From positions 32,761 to 96,760 of the forward strand of contig CAMJML010000013.1 of NCBI GenBank assembly GCA_946407015.1: DNA of 64,000 nt. Direction: 5' to 3'. Of this stretch, positions 10,205 through 19,261 are shown piece after piece (the stretch's first letter is position 1; each line of letters starts with the position of its first letter). A model generated the notes under the pieces. It was not told the DNA's origin. It did no database searches and saw only the letters and a list, made by a program, of their open reading frames with translations. The position numbers and the translations under genes are program-made. Source of the stretch: an uncultured Selenomonadales bacterium. Its GTDB lineage: Bacteria > Bacillota > Negativicutes > DSM-1736 > Dendrosporobacteraceae.

Positions 10205-10690
10205 ATGTTGACTTTGGACTATATGATCATGATTGTGGCAACCGTTATGTCGATTGTGATCCTGATCTGCGTGATTGACTGGCGCTATTTTCGGGACTGG
10301 GTTGTTGTTTATCTATTTAAATGTGTGGTTGATTTTGCCTGGGGAAGCCCGGTTGTAAGTTTAAAACTCATCCGCTATCCTGTCCGTTTGCTGCCTCACT
10401 ATTATGAAACCTGCATATTTTTTGAGTTATGGATTTTTCCGATCCTGTGTATTTGGTATAACCAAGTCACCCGTAAGCGTAGCCTTGGGGGAATTCTTTT
10501 GTATGCCTTATTATTCAGTGCTGCCATTACAGCAATCGAGTATCCCTTGGAACGGTATACAAGGCTGATTACCTATATAGAATGGAGTTGGTTTACCACC
10601 TTTTATACGCTGACAATTACTTTCCTCATGTCCAGGACATTTATTGCGTTCTTTCGTTGGGGCTGCCGTTATTTTGAACAGAAACACTAA
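10205..10690 (+). CDS. CBO0543-type small membrane protein
   Basis: This protein of about 161 residues is mostly hydrophobic with four or five predicted membrane segments. Features such as VIDWRYFRDWVVVYLFKCV and an AIEYPLE segment resemble the CBO0543 family of clostridial and bacillar membrane proteins of unknown function. ATG 10205 is preferred because GAAGAGG precedes it; an in-frame ATG at 10184 would add seven residues. It is a single gene bounded by its own terminator. No role is inferred. Confidence 0.7.
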   Translation: MLTLDYMIMIVATVMSIVILICVIDWRYFRDWVVVYLFKCVVDFAWGSPVVSLKLIRYPVRLLPHYYETCIFFELWIFPILCIWYNQVTRKRSLGGILLYALLFSAAITAIEYPLERYTRLITYIEWSWFTTFYTLTITFLMSRTFIAFFRWGCRYFEQKH

Positions 10691-10715
10691 AGTGAAAGAG
10701 TAATTCCTGTTTTTC

Positions 10716-10770
10716 AAAGCGCATGAACGATTTTGTCATTTTGCCGGCAGAATCGTTCATGCTTTTAATT
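10716..10770 (+). terminator. Terminator after the small membrane protein gene
   Basis: The stem CATGAACGATT/AATCGTTCATG is flanked by AAAGC and GCTTTT, with a loop of about 17 bases and a short T run. Confidence 0.7.
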
Positions 10771-10809
10771 TTAGAAGCCTAAATTTTCAAGATAAATTTC
10801 GTTGAGACG

Positions 10810-10837
10810 TTGCTATTTTTCCGGTTTGCAGTATAAT
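10810..10837 (+). promoter_or_regulatory. Promoter of the MFS transporter gene
   Basis: TTGCTA (10810-10815) and TATAAT (10832-10837) are separated by 16 bases, about 30 bases before the start codon. Confidence 0.6.
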
Positions 10838-10867
10838 GATTGAATACAATAGTTTGGAGGGAATTCT

Positions 10868-12067
10868 TTGAATTGGCGTAGAAATCTCTGGGTCATGGCT
10901 TTCGGAGTCATGTTATCCGGATCAAGTTATACCATGGTCATTCCATTTTTGCCACTCTATTTGTTAGAGCTCGGTGTTAGTCCTGAACATGTCAATATGT
11001 GGTCAGGTTTGGTGTTTTCGGCGACTTTTTTAATCGCCGCCTTACTGGCTCCCTATTGGGGACGCTGTGCCGACCGCACTGGAAGAAGGCGGATGGTGAT
11101 GAGAGCCGGGTTCAGTCTGGCTGTTGTTTACTTTCTTGGAGCGTTTGTCAGCAGCCCGCTGGAACTATTGGGGGTCAGGATTTTAATGGGGTTTGCCAAT
11201 GGCTTTGTACCGGCTTCTATGGCCATTGTTACAGCCTCTGTTCCGGAAGAAAAGCTGGGTTTTAGTTTGGGGATTATGCAGACAGCCTTATTAATGGGGG
11301 GGATTCTAGGACCATTGGCCGGTGGTGTGCTGTCCCACCTGTTCGGTATGCGGTTATCCTTTGTCATTGCAGCGTTGGCCATTTTTGCCGCTACTATGGC
11401 CGCCAGGCTGCTCGTTCACGAGCCGCCGCGCCCTCCTGCCGAATGCGGCGGCAGTATGCTGGCCGATGTTAAACTGGCTTTTGAAAACCGCCCGTTAATG
11501 GCTATGCTGCTGCTCTTATTTATTGTTCAGGTTGCAACCATGATGCTGCAGCCTATGCTGACATTATATATTGCTGAATTACAGGGACAAACGCAGGGCG
11601 CTGTCTTAGCCGCCGGAGTTGTTTACAGCCTGGCCGGTGTCGCCGGTGCTATTGCGGCTCCTTTCTGGGGAAAGGCGGGACAGAAAAAAGGGTTTATAAA
11701 GATGTTGATCATTGCTTTTATGGGAGCCGGTTTTCTAATTAGCGGGCAATTTTTAGTTCAAACGATTTATGGCTTTAGTGCTTTGCAGTTTTTGTTTGGT
11801 TTGTTTATTGTTGGTGTTTATCCGGCGATTAATACCATTGCCGTATCGTCGAATGAATCAGGCTTTCAGGGGAGAATTTTTGGTCTGACGACAACCGCCA
11901 ATCAATTGGGTTCGATGGTTGGACCCTTATTAGGCGGTGCCTTGAGTTCCTGGCTGGGAATCCGGTCGGTTTATCTGTTTACAGGGAGTTTGCTGGTGAC
12001 GGTTGGCCTGGTTGTCTGTATCCATTGTTATCAAGGGAAATTGGCCGGCCGGTCGGCTGAGGAGTAA
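10868..12067 (+). CDS. MFS multidrug-type efflux transporter
   Basis: This 399-residue protein has about 12 membrane helices and the MFS loop 2-3 motif PYWGRCADRTGRRRMV, repeated in weaker form in the second half as PFWGKAGQKKG. The motif-C-like GGILGPLAGG in helix 5 is typical of proton-driven antiporters, and the overall pattern resembles the MdtG/YttB drug-exporter group. Translation starts at TTG 10868 behind TTTGGAGGG. It has its own promoter and terminator and no linked regulator. The substrate is unknown. Confidence 0.85.
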   Translation: MNWRRNLWVMAFGVMLSGSSYTMVIPFLPLYLLELGVSPEHVNMWSGLVFSATFLIAALLAPYWGRCADRTGRRRMVMRAGFSLAVVYFLGAFVSSPLELLGVRILMGFANGFVPASMAIVTASVPEEKLGFSLGIMQTALLMGGILGPLAGGVLSHLFGMRLSFVIAALAIFAATMAARLLVHEPPRPPAECGGSMLADVKLAFENRPLMAMLLLLFIVQVATMMLQPMLTLYIAELQGQTQGAVLAAGVVYSLAGVAGAIAAPFWGKAGQKKGFIKMLIIAFMGAGFLISGQFLVQTIYGFSALQFLFGLFIVGVYPAINTIAVSSNESGFQGRIFGLTTTANQLGSMVGPLLGGALSSWLGIRSVYLFTGSLLVTVGLVVCIHCYQGKLAGRSAEE

Positions 12068-12090
12068 TCCAGAGATGAATTCTATCGAAT

Positions 12091-12132
12091 GAACATAGGC
12101 TGCCCTTATGCAGTCTATGTTTTCTTTTTTTT
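12091..12132 (+). terminator. Terminator of the MFS gene
   Basis: The stem AACATAG-CTGC/GCAG-CTATGTT is followed by a T-rich tract. Confidence 0.75.
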
Positions 12133-12259
12133 GTTTGTCAGAAATTTAAGACTTAAATGAAATATCAATCAATTTTGCCACAATATTCTGGCAAGACGTT
12201 GGACTTCTATAAGCTGTCAGCAATAGAGTAGAATAAGGGTAGGGAAGGTGGGGGCCGTC

Positions 12260-14377
12260 ATGCTTACTGAAAGACGCAATCAACTGCTGTTACATTTAAT
12301 GAGCGCCGATTGTTTGACGACTGTGCAAGCTTTAGCGAAAAAATTTCATGTCAGCAGTCGAACGATACGCTATGACCTAGATGCGCTGGATCTTTTTCTC
12401 GATGCCTGCAGCCTGCCGCGGCTTATCCGCAAACAGCACGGTGGGGTTAAATTGCCTGAGTCCGATGAGCTGCATCAGCAATTGCTGAGTTTACTCAAAC
12501 ATGCCGGAGTATATCAATATAATTTTTCAGCACCGGAAAGAGAGATTATTTTGATCGGCCAGTTAATGCACAGCCGGGACTATTTGACAATTGATGATCT
12601 GGCAAACCGCCTGCTGGTCAGCCGCAATACTGTTATCAAGGACTTGAACGGGGTTAAAACCTGGTATAGCCGCTATGGGCTGGAACTGCGGTCAATGCCC
12701 AAATATGGTCTTAAGGTCCTGGGGGATGAGCGCAGTCTTCGTCAGGCGGCGGTTCAATTTATTAAAGATCATGTTGGTCTGGAAAAAGCCCTGGAAATTG
12801 TGCATAGGCTGATAGAATCCGGTCATAACGGCCCAAGTATGTATGGGTGCTGCAGTGAGTGGTTCCATAATATTAATTTTGAGATTATTCAGACTTCGAT
12901 TAGGATTATTGAAAAAGAACTGCAAACGATTTTTTCCGACCATGCGTTTACCAATTTAAGTTTTTATATGGCTATCGCCTTAAAAAGGATTCAATTGGGG
13001 CGAGAAGTGATTATGCCGGCGGAAGAGCTGGAGGTATTGCAAAGGACCAGAGCTTTTCAGGTTATGGTAGATGTGGCCAAGCAATTAGGTCAATCGTTTC
13101 ACCTCATCCTGACCCTGGATGAAGTCGGCTACCTGACCGAGCATATTTTAGGCAGCAGCGTGATGTCTTCTGCGGCTCGTGATGAGAACAGCCGGATGGA
13201 GTTGGATATGCTGGTATGCAATCTGATCGCCAATGTCAGCCGTACGTTGAAACAAGATTTGATTGCCGACCGCCAGTTATTTCTAGGTTTGCTGGATGAA
13301 CTGAGACCGTGTATGTACAGACTGCAATATGGATTAAAGCTTGAACACGGACCAGTCGAAGAACTGAAACGCAATTATGAAGCCTTATTTGCCATTGTTC
13401 ATCGCCATATCAAGCCAATTGAGCATTATGGCGGCGGTCAATTGACTGATGATGAAATTACTCACTTGACACTGCATTTTGGTGCGGCGCTGGAACGGGT
13501 TAAACCACCGGGGCGGTCATTGCCTAACATATTGATTGTTTGTGCCAACGGATTGGGCACAGCCAGTTTGCTGGCTTCTAAGCTGCAATCCCTGTTTGAA
13601 GTTAGCATTATCGGGATTGCAGCCCGTCATCAAGCGAACGGAATTTTGCTTGAACATCAGGTTGATCTGGTTGTGTCCACCGTGTCTTTACCGGATATCG
13701 CGGTTCCTGTCGTCACGGTCAGTCCCTTATTGCCTCCTCAGGATGTGGCCGCACTCAGGGGCTACATAGAGATGAACAAAGCCTCCAAGTCACTCCTGGG
13801 GCGGACCTTGGAGATTATCGAACAGCATTGTCAAATCGATCACTATGAGCAATTATATAACGATTTGGCGAAACACTTTGATGAAGATATCCCTTTATTT
13901 TCTGCGCACACCCGGCAACTGCCCCTGCGGGATTTATTGACCAGCGATGTTATATTGCTGGATGCTTTGGCAAGTGACTGGCAAGAGGCTATTCGGTTGG
14001 CCGGGCAAGTGCTTGTCCGGCAAGGAAGTGTTGAGGATTGTTATATTGATGCCATGATCGCAGTCGTACAGGAACAAGGACCTTATATTGTCTTATGGCC
14101 CGGGATTGCATTGCCTCATGCCGGAATTGACAAGGGAGTCCGGAAAGTGGGGATGAGCTTGGTCCGGCTTAAAAATCCGGTTTCCTTTGGTCATAACGAG
14201 CATGATCCTGTCACACTCATTGTGGCCTTGGCAGCTGTTGACCATTCCAGTCATGTCATGGCTTTGCTGGATTTAACCAGAATGCTCGGAGATCCCGAAA
14301 TGGTGGAACGGTTAAATTGTTTGCCTGACAGCCGGCAGGTTGAAGCATTGATCGCAAATTATTCCGCTAGGAATTAA
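12260..14377 (+). CDS. BglG/MtlR-type PRD-containing transcriptional activator with EIIB and EIIA domains
   Basis: This regulator of about 705 residues senses PTS phosphorylation. In order it has an N-terminal HTH (LTTVQALAKKFHVSSRTIRYDLDAL begins near residue 20), a second HTH (IDDLANRLLVSRNTVIKDL), two PTS regulatory domains with candidate His sites (EHILG, HLTLHFG), a galactitol-type EIIB-like domain carrying VCANGLGTASLL with the phosphorylatable Cys, and a C-terminal EIIA domain with GIALPHAGIDKG. ATG 12260 is favoured by AAGGTGGGGG; GTG 12248 is the alternative. It heads the PTS operon and starts 13 bases before the EIIA gene, so it most likely activates this operon when substrate drains phosphate. 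Confidence 0.9.
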   Translation: MLTERRNQLLLHLMSADCLTTVQALAKKFHVSSRTIRYDLDALDLFLDACSLPRLIRKQHGGVKLPESDELHQQLLSLLKHAGVYQYNFSAPEREIILIGQLMHSRDYLTIDDLANRLLVSRNTVIKDLNGVKTWYSRYGLELRSMPKYGLKVLGDERSLRQAAVQFIKDHVGLEKALEIVHRLIESGHNGPSMYGCCSEWFHNINFEIIQTSIRIIEKELQTIFSDHAFTNLSFYMAIALKRIQLGREVIMPAEELEVLQRTRAFQVMVDVAKQLGQSFHLILTLDEVGYLTEHILGSSVMSSAARDENSRMELDMLVCNLIANVSRTLKQDLIADRQLFLGLLDELRPCMYRLQYGLKLEHGPVEELKRNYEALFAIVHRHIKPIEHYGGGQLTDDEITHLTLHFGAALERVKPPGRSLPNILIVCANGLGTASLLASKLQSLFEVSIIGIAARHQANGILLEHQVDLVVSTVSLPDIAVPVVTVSPLLPPQDVAALRGYIEMNKASKSLLGRTLEIIEQHCQIDHYEQLYNDLAKHFDEDIPLFSAHTRQLPLRDLLTSDVILLDALASDWQEAIRLAGQVLVRQGSVEDCYIDAMIAVVQEQGPYIVLWPGIALPHAGIDKGVRKVGMSLVRLKNPVSFGHNEHDPVTLIVALAAVDHSSHVMALLDLTRMLGDPEMVERLNCLPDSRQVEALIANYSARN

Positions 14378-14390
14378 ATCAGGAGGAGTT

Positions 14391-14870
14391 ATGACTACAA
14401 ATCATGTTGTATCAGACAAGTGGATTATGCCTCGACTCCAGGTTGATAGCTGGCAAGAGGTTATTCAACAATTGGGAGGTCTGCTGGTCGGCCAGGATGT
14501 GGTTAAAGAAAGCTATATCAAAGCGGTACTGGAGCGGGAAGCTGTGTTTCCTACCGGATTGCCACTGGGAAAAATTAATGTTGCGATCCCGCATACGGAT
14601 ACCCGTCATGTTCAACGTCCGGCAATCGCAGTTGCCACTCTGGCCAAGCCGGTTTTATTTGGCAACATGGGGGAACCGGGCAGCGAATTGGCGGTCCAAA
14701 TTGTTTTCCTGCTCGCAATGACTGATCCTCAAGCACAGGTGGGATTATTGCAAAGCCTGGTTGCCGCATTTCAAAATGGCGAAGTTTTGGAACGGCTGCT
14801 TCAGGCAGCCATGCCAGAGGATATTGTACGGATTATGACCGAGCAGCTAGTCATGGAGGAGGCATCCTGA
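14391..14870 (+). CDS. PTS EIIA component, galactitol/fructose type
   Basis: This 159-residue cytoplasmic phosphocarrier takes phosphate from HPr on the His of GKINVAIPHTDTRHV and passes it to EIIB. Length and motif fit the PTS_EIIA_2 (fructose/mannitol/galactitol) fold, here of the GatA subtype. It begins 13 bases after the regulator behind AGGAGGAG and ends two bases before the dehydratase start codon. Together with EIIB (16545) and EIIC (16860) it makes a complete three-subunit transporter. Confidence 0.92.
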   Translation: MTTNHVVSDKWIMPRLQVDSWQEVIQQLGGLLVGQDVVKESYIKAVLEREAVFPTGLPLGKINVAIPHTDTRHVQRPAIAVATLAKPVLFGNMGEPGSELAVQIVFLLAMTDPQAQVGLLQSLVAAFQNGEVLERLLQAAMPEDIVRIMTEQLVMEEAS

Positions 14871-14872
14871 GA

Positions 14873-16516
14873 ATGCATAAGAAGCGAGTCATTGATGGTT
14901 TGGAACCTTATCTGCGCGCCATCGCCAAGGTGCATTTAGCTTCAGCCGGAGTTTCCCTGGATGCGCTGGACAGCAGGCCGCTGATTGCGATTGCCAACAG
15001 CTGGAATGAGGTATGTCCCGGCCACGAACCGCTGCGGAAATTAGCCGAATATGTAAAAGCCGGAGTAAGGGCAGCCGGGGGTGAACCGATCGAATTTAAC
15101 ACAATTGGTATGTGTGACGGCATCAGCCAGGGGCATCTGGGAATGCGCTATACACTGCCGCACAGGGAAATGATTGCCGATAGTGTGGAAGCCATGGTCG
15201 TCGGCCAGGGAATCTTTGATGGAATGGTTTTACTAGGGTCCTGCGACAAAATAATCCCGGCCATGATGCAAGCGGCCATCCGGATTGATTTACCGGCTAT
15301 TTTAGTCAATGCCGGTAGTTGTGTACCTGAGCTCAAACCATCGGACTCTAAAAAGCTAAGAACACGGTTCTTGGCCGGGGAGATTACTGAACGGCAGCTG
15401 GTCGAGCAATCGCTGCGTTATTATTCCGGACCCGGAGTTTGCCCTTTTTTTGGAACGGCAAATACTATGGCCGTACTTTGTGAGGCGATGGGGCTTATGC
15501 TGTCCGGCAGCAGCGTTCTACCAGCTACAACAAGCTCCCGGCTATTTTCAGCCGAACAGGCAGGAGCGGCTGTCCTGCGATTGGTTGAACACGGGTTAAA
15601 TCCACGAAAACTCATCACAGAATGGTCGTTTCATAATGCTCTGGTTGTGCTTAGTGCCTTAGGCGGATCGCTTAACGCCTTTTTGCATCTGCCGGCGATC
15701 GCGTCCGAAGCGGGACTAGAATTATCCTGGGATACTTTTGCAGATATCAGTGCCAGGACACCGTTGCTGGCGGCATTAACACCGAATGGCGATCAGACGG
15801 TTTATGACCTGTACCGGGCTGGCGGACTACCTGCCGTACTAAAAGAGTTGCAGCCGCTGCTTAAGCTGGATGCCCAAACAGTGGACGGTGTCAGTATCGG
15901 TCAAATTGCTGCAGCAGCTTCCCGGGGAGAGCGGAGCGTGATTCATGCCTATGATCAGCCTTTGGCAGGTTCAGGCGGGGTACAAGTGCTTTATGGTTCT
16001 TTGGCGCCACAGGGAGCGTTGGTAAAAGCTTCGGCCGTGCCTGAAGATCAACACGAATTTAGTGGCCCGGCCATTGTGTTTGATAGTGAAGAAGCTTGCC
16101 ATGCTGCGTTGTATGAAGGCCGCATCAGGCAAGGGCAAGTGGTCATTGTCCGGTACGAAGGGCCGCGAGGCGGTCCTGGAATGCGGGAGCTTCACCGTGT
16201 CACTGAAGTCTTAAAGGGGGTTTCGAATACAGCCCTGATTACCGATGGACGTTTTTCCGGTGCAAGTGCCGGGCTAAGTATTGGTTATCTGGGACCGGAA
16301 GCAGCCGACGGCGGTCCGATTGCCCTGGTTGAAAATGGTGATATCATTTCCATTAGCCTGAAGGCGGGGACCGTGAACCTGGAATTATCGGAAGCAGAAC
16401 TTAAAGAGCGGCGTTGCCGATGGCAGCCAATAACAAAAGTCGGACATTCCAAACTACTGGAGCGATACAGCAAACAGGTTGGACCTACCAGGCAGGGGGC
16501 CATTTGGGACATATAA
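14873..16516 (+). CDS. IlvD/Edd family dehydratase, probably for a phosphorylated sugar acid
   Basis: This 547-residue iron-sulfur dehydratase removes water from a 2,3-dihydroxy acid to give a 2-keto-3-deoxy acid. Family motifs are NSWNEVCPGHEPLR, IGMCDGISQGH, GSCDKIIPAMM and GVCPFFGTANTM; the likely cluster ligands are Cys48, Cys124 and Cys190. The family includes dihydroxyacid dehydratase and 6-phosphogluconate dehydratase. No branched-chain amino acid gene is near. The gene lies between PTS genes and upstream of a KDPG-type aldolase. A sugar-acid 6-phosphate is therefore the expected substrate (inference). The start ATG follows GGAGGAGG inside the end of the EIIA gene. Confidence 0.85.
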   Translation: MHKKRVIDGLEPYLRAIAKVHLASAGVSLDALDSRPLIAIANSWNEVCPGHEPLRKLAEYVKAGVRAAGGEPIEFNTIGMCDGISQGHLGMRYTLPHREMIADSVEAMVVGQGIFDGMVLLGSCDKIIPAMMQAAIRIDLPAILVNAGSCVPELKPSDSKKLRTRFLAGEITERQLVEQSLRYYSGPGVCPFFGTANTMAVLCEAMGLMLSGSSVLPATTSSRLFSAEQAGAAVLRLVEHGLNPRKLITEWSFHNALVVLSALGGSLNAFLHLPAIASEAGLELSWDTFADISARTPLLAALTPNGDQTVYDLYRAGGLPAVLKELQPLLKLDAQTVDGVSIGQIAAAASRGERSVIHAYDQPLAGSGGVQVLYGSLAPQGALVKASAVPEDQHEFSGPAIVFDSEEACHAALYEGRIRQGQVVIVRYEGPRGGPGMRELHRVTEVLKGVSNTALITDGRFSGASAGLSIGYLGPEAADGGPIALVENGDIISISLKAGTVNLELSEAELKERRCRWQPITKVGHSKLLERYSKQVGPTRQGAIWDI

Positions 16517-16544
16517 GCCAAATTTTAGAATTGGGGGACAGATC

Positions 16545-16835
16545 ATGGCAAAACGGGTATTGGTACTATGTGGAAATGGGGTAGCGACATCCACCGTAGC
16601 CGCAAGAAAAATCCAGGATTATTTAAATGGCAGCGGTATGCGCTGTGAAGTGGTGCAGGCTAAGATCGGAGAATTAGGGGCTTATGCCGACAAAGTGGAT
16701 GTGATTGTCCTAATGGCTATGGGAGCAGCACTTCCGGCAGGATTAAACAAGCCGGTTTTAAAGGGCTTGCCGTTTATTACCGGTATCGGGCTCCAGCAAG
16801 CGCTGGACGAGATCAAGCAGCATTTAGCGAACTAA
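16545..16835 (+). CDS. PTS EIIB component, galactitol type
   Basis: This 96-residue EIIB carries the phosphocysteine loop VLCGNGVATST near its N-terminus, diagnostic of the galactitol (GatB/SgcB) class. It receives phosphate from EIIA and hands it to the sugar in EIIC. The open frame extends 22 codons upstream, but ATG 16545 follows TTGGGGGACAGATC and matches the usual length. It sits 28 bases after the dehydratase and 24 bases before EIIC. Confidence 0.93.
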   Translation: MAKRVLVLCGNGVATSTVAARKIQDYLNGSGMRCEVVQAKIGELGAYADKVDVIVLMAMGAALPAGLNKPVLKGLPFITGIGLQQALDEIKQHLAN

Positions 16836-16859
16836 ACTATAAAAACTGGAGGAGAGACG

Positions 16860-18260
16860 ATGGAATCAATAGCCGGGTATTTTAAAGTCCTACTGGATTT
16901 CGGCCCCAATGTGGTATTGCCGTTTTTTATCTTTCTGTTTGCCTTAGCGCTCAGAACAAAACCGGGAAAAGCTGTCCGGGCGGCAATTTTTATTGGTATT
17001 GCGCTAATTGGCATTAAAATGGTCATTGCTTTTATGGGAGATAATCTTGGTCCTGCGATGAAAGCCTTATCAAAGAATTCCGGTTTGCAGTTAAATATCA
17101 TGGATGTCGGCTGGGGTGCTGTAGCTGCCGCCATCTGGTCAACCCCGATGGGAGCGATCGGCATTCCGGTGTTGCTCGTGTTTAACCTTGTGTTATTGTA
17201 CTTCAGGGCCACAAAGACGTTAATGATTGATATTTGGAATTATCATCATCTGATTACGGCCGGAGTACTGACCTATTTTGCCACAGGCAATGTCTATCTT
17301 GGTTTTGCCGGAATGCTGCTGGCTGCCTTAATAACCTGGCTGATTGCCGACTGGGCGGCACCTTTTCTCCAGCGCTTTTATGGCTTGCCGGGCATTAGTA
17401 TGCCAACCCTGTCATCGATATCCGAGTTGGTTATCGCCGCACCCATGAATGAATTATTTGACCGCATTCCTGGCATAAAAAATATTCGTGGCAATTTTGA
17501 TTCTGCCCGTAAATATTTGGGGATATTTGGGGAACCGGCCGTATTGGCGGTCATTATCGGATTGGTTATTGGGTCTTTGGCTAAATACTCCATCAAAGAT
17601 TCGATCAATCTGGCTATGAATTTGGCTGCCGTTATGATTATTCTGCCCAAAGTGGTTGCTATCTTAATGGAAGGGTTAATGCCTATTCAGGAAGCCAGTC
17701 GTGAATTTTTAGAAAAACGCCTGGGTCACCGGGAAATTTTTCTAGGACTTGATTCAGCCATTTCAATCGGCCATCCTTCGGTATTGACAGCCGCATTAAT
17801 TCTAACCCCCTTTGTGCTGGTCCTTGCAGCCGTGCTGCCGGGCAATCAGGTGCTTCCCTTTGCCGACATTACCGTGATTCCCTTCCGTATCGCTTTTGTC
17901 GTGGCATTGGTCAACGGTAACGTATTCCGCACACTGGTCATTGGTGCAGTCGTCTTAATGCAGGTATTGCTCTGCGGTACCATTACCTCACCGGCCTTAA
18001 CCAAAATCTTTCTTTCGGTTGGCGGAAAGATACCGGATGGAGCAGTCGGAGTTGCTTCTTTCTCAGGAGGCTCGCTATTTGTTACTTATGCGATTATGCA
18101 GACATTATCGTTTGTGATCAGTGGCCTGATTATTTCCGCCGTTGTATTTGGCCTCTTTTTACTGGTTGCCAAATCCCAGCAGAAAAAGGCTGTCAAATTA
18201 ATGGAAGAAGAAGAAGAAAATACCTATGCAGGGATTCAAAGTGCATCACAAAAAGCTTAG
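16860..18260 (+). CDS. PTS EIIC component, galactitol (GatC/SgcC) type
   Basis: This 466-residue membrane protein is the substrate channel of the PTS. It has about ten hydrophobic segments and the GatC-class features VGWGAVAAAIWSTPMGAIGIP, ALITWLIADWAAPFLQ and LIPF-like blocks; FLGLDSAISIGHPSV lies in the substrate-binding half. The ATG follows GGAGGAGAGACG. Known members carry galactitol, arabitol-type or unidentified substrates. With a sugar-acid dehydratase and KDPG aldolase downstream in the route, an aldonate such as gluconate or galactonate is a reasonable guess here, not a proven one. Confidence 0.9.
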   Translation: MESIAGYFKVLLDFGPNVVLPFFIFLFALALRTKPGKAVRAAIFIGIALIGIKMVIAFMGDNLGPAMKALSKNSGLQLNIMDVGWGAVAAAIWSTPMGAIGIPVLLVFNLVLLYFRATKTLMIDIWNYHHLITAGVLTYFATGNVYLGFAGMLLAALITWLIADWAAPFLQRFYGLPGISMPTLSSISELVIAAPMNELFDRIPGIKNIRGNFDSARKYLGIFGEPAVLAVIIGLVIGSLAKYSIKDSINLAMNLAAVMIILPKVVAILMEGLMPIQEASREFLEKRLGHREIFLGLDSAISIGHPSVLTAALILTPFVLVLAAVLPGNQVLPFADITVIPFRIAFVVALVNGNVFRTLVIGAVVLMQVLLCGTITSPALTKIFLSVGGKIPDGAVGVASFSGGSLFVTYAIMQTLSFVISGLIISAVVFGLFLLVAKSQQKKAVKLMEEEEENTYAGIQSASQKA

Positions 18261-18284
18261 TTGTTGGCAAAGGAGGCGATTGCG

Positions 18285-18947
18285 GTGCATCCTATACTGG
18301 AGCATATTGATCAAACCGGTGTTGTTGCAATTCTTCGCGGTATTGAAGCCGACAAACTGGTGCCCCTTGGTTTGGCGTTAGCGGATGCCGGAGTCGGGGC
18401 CATAGAAGTTACTTTGAACTCAGCGGGAGCTTTAGCAGGAATTAGTGCGTTGCAAGCGGCTGTCGGTCAAAAAATACCAATTGGAGCCGGTACTGTTATG
18501 AATGGAGCAGCTGCGCGTAAGGCGATTCAGGCAGGTGCGCTTTTTATCCTTACCCCTCATCTGGCTCAAGAAACTTTACAGGTTTGCCTGCAAGCCAATG
18601 TGCCGGCGGTTATTGGGGCGATGACACCGTCAGAAGCCGTTTGTGCCTTTGAGTTGGGCTGTGAAATGGTAAAGATATTCCCGGCCGCCACATTAGGTTC
18701 GCAATATTTTCGTGATTTTAAAGGTCCGCTGTCACAAATCCCTCTCATGGCTGTTGGCGGAATCCAGGAAAATAATGCTGCCGAATATATCCGCGCCGGT
18801 GTCAGGGCTGTTGGGGCAGGGAGCCAGCTGATCGATATGGCAGCTGTAGACAGAGGAGACTGGCAGGGCGTCCGGTATAAAGCTCAATCACTGGTCATGA
18901 CAGTCCGCAAGGCGAAACAGCAAGCAGCTATAAATGACAGCATTTAA
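18285..18947 (+). CDS. eda: 2-keto-3-deoxy-6-phosphogluconate (KDPG-type) aldolase
   Basis: This class I aldolase of 220 residues splits a 2-keto-3-deoxy-6-phospho sugar acid to pyruvate and glyceraldehyde 3-phosphate. It shows VVAILRG at the N-terminus, IEVTLNS with the catalytic Glu, PIGAGTVMN, and EMVKIFPAATLG with the Schiff-base Lys. Initiation is placed at GTG 18285, eight bases after AAAGGAGG; the open frame extends to a TTG at 18261. It is 24 bases downstream of EIIC. Epimer specificity (gluco or galacto) cannot be told. Confidence 0.92.
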   Translation: MHPILEHIDQTGVVAILRGIEADKLVPLGLALADAGVGAIEVTLNSAGALAGISALQAAVGQKIPIGAGTVMNGAAARKAIQAGALFILTPHLAQETLQVCLQANVPAVIGAMTPSEAVCAFELGCEMVKIFPAATLGSQYFRDFKGPLSQIPLMAVGGIQENNAAEYIRAGVRAVGAGSQLIDMAAVDRGDWQGVRYKAQSLVMTVRKAKQQAAINDSI

Positions 18948-18976
18948 AAGTTATTATGAAAGAAAGGTGATGGGCT

Positions 18977-19261
18977 ATGGTAAAAATGGATATCACACTG
19001 ACGAATGCTACAGGCTTGCACGCCCGTCCGGCCGCGCAGTTCGTTCATGCCGCCAACCGCTATAAAGATACAATCGTCAAAGTATCTAAAAATGGCAAGG
19101 AAATAGATGCTAAAAGCATTATCAGCATCATGGGGCTCGGTGCAACGCAGGGAACGGTACTGACGCTGATTGCTGACGGACCGGATGAAACCGAAGTTAT
19201 CCGGGTGCTGGCAGATTTGGTAGAAAACGGTTTTGGTGAAGGAGCGGAAGCAGGATGTTGA
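18977..19261 (+). CDS. Phosphocarrier protein HPr (copy 1)
   Basis: This 94-residue HPr carries phosphate from Enzyme I to EIIA. The active His is in NATGLHARPAAQF, and the regulatory Ser equivalent to Ser46 is present in DAKSIISIMGLG, so seryl phosphorylation by an HPr kinase is possible. Its stop overlaps the start of the Enzyme I gene by seven bases. An HPr/Enzyme I pair inside a sugar operon suggests a dedicated phosphorelay; a second pair lies at 41461-43478. Confidence 0.95.
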   Translation: MVKMDITLTNATGLHARPAAQFVHAANRYKDTIVKVSKNGKEIDAKSIISIMGLGATQGTVLTLIADGPDETEVIRVLADLVENGFGEGAEAGC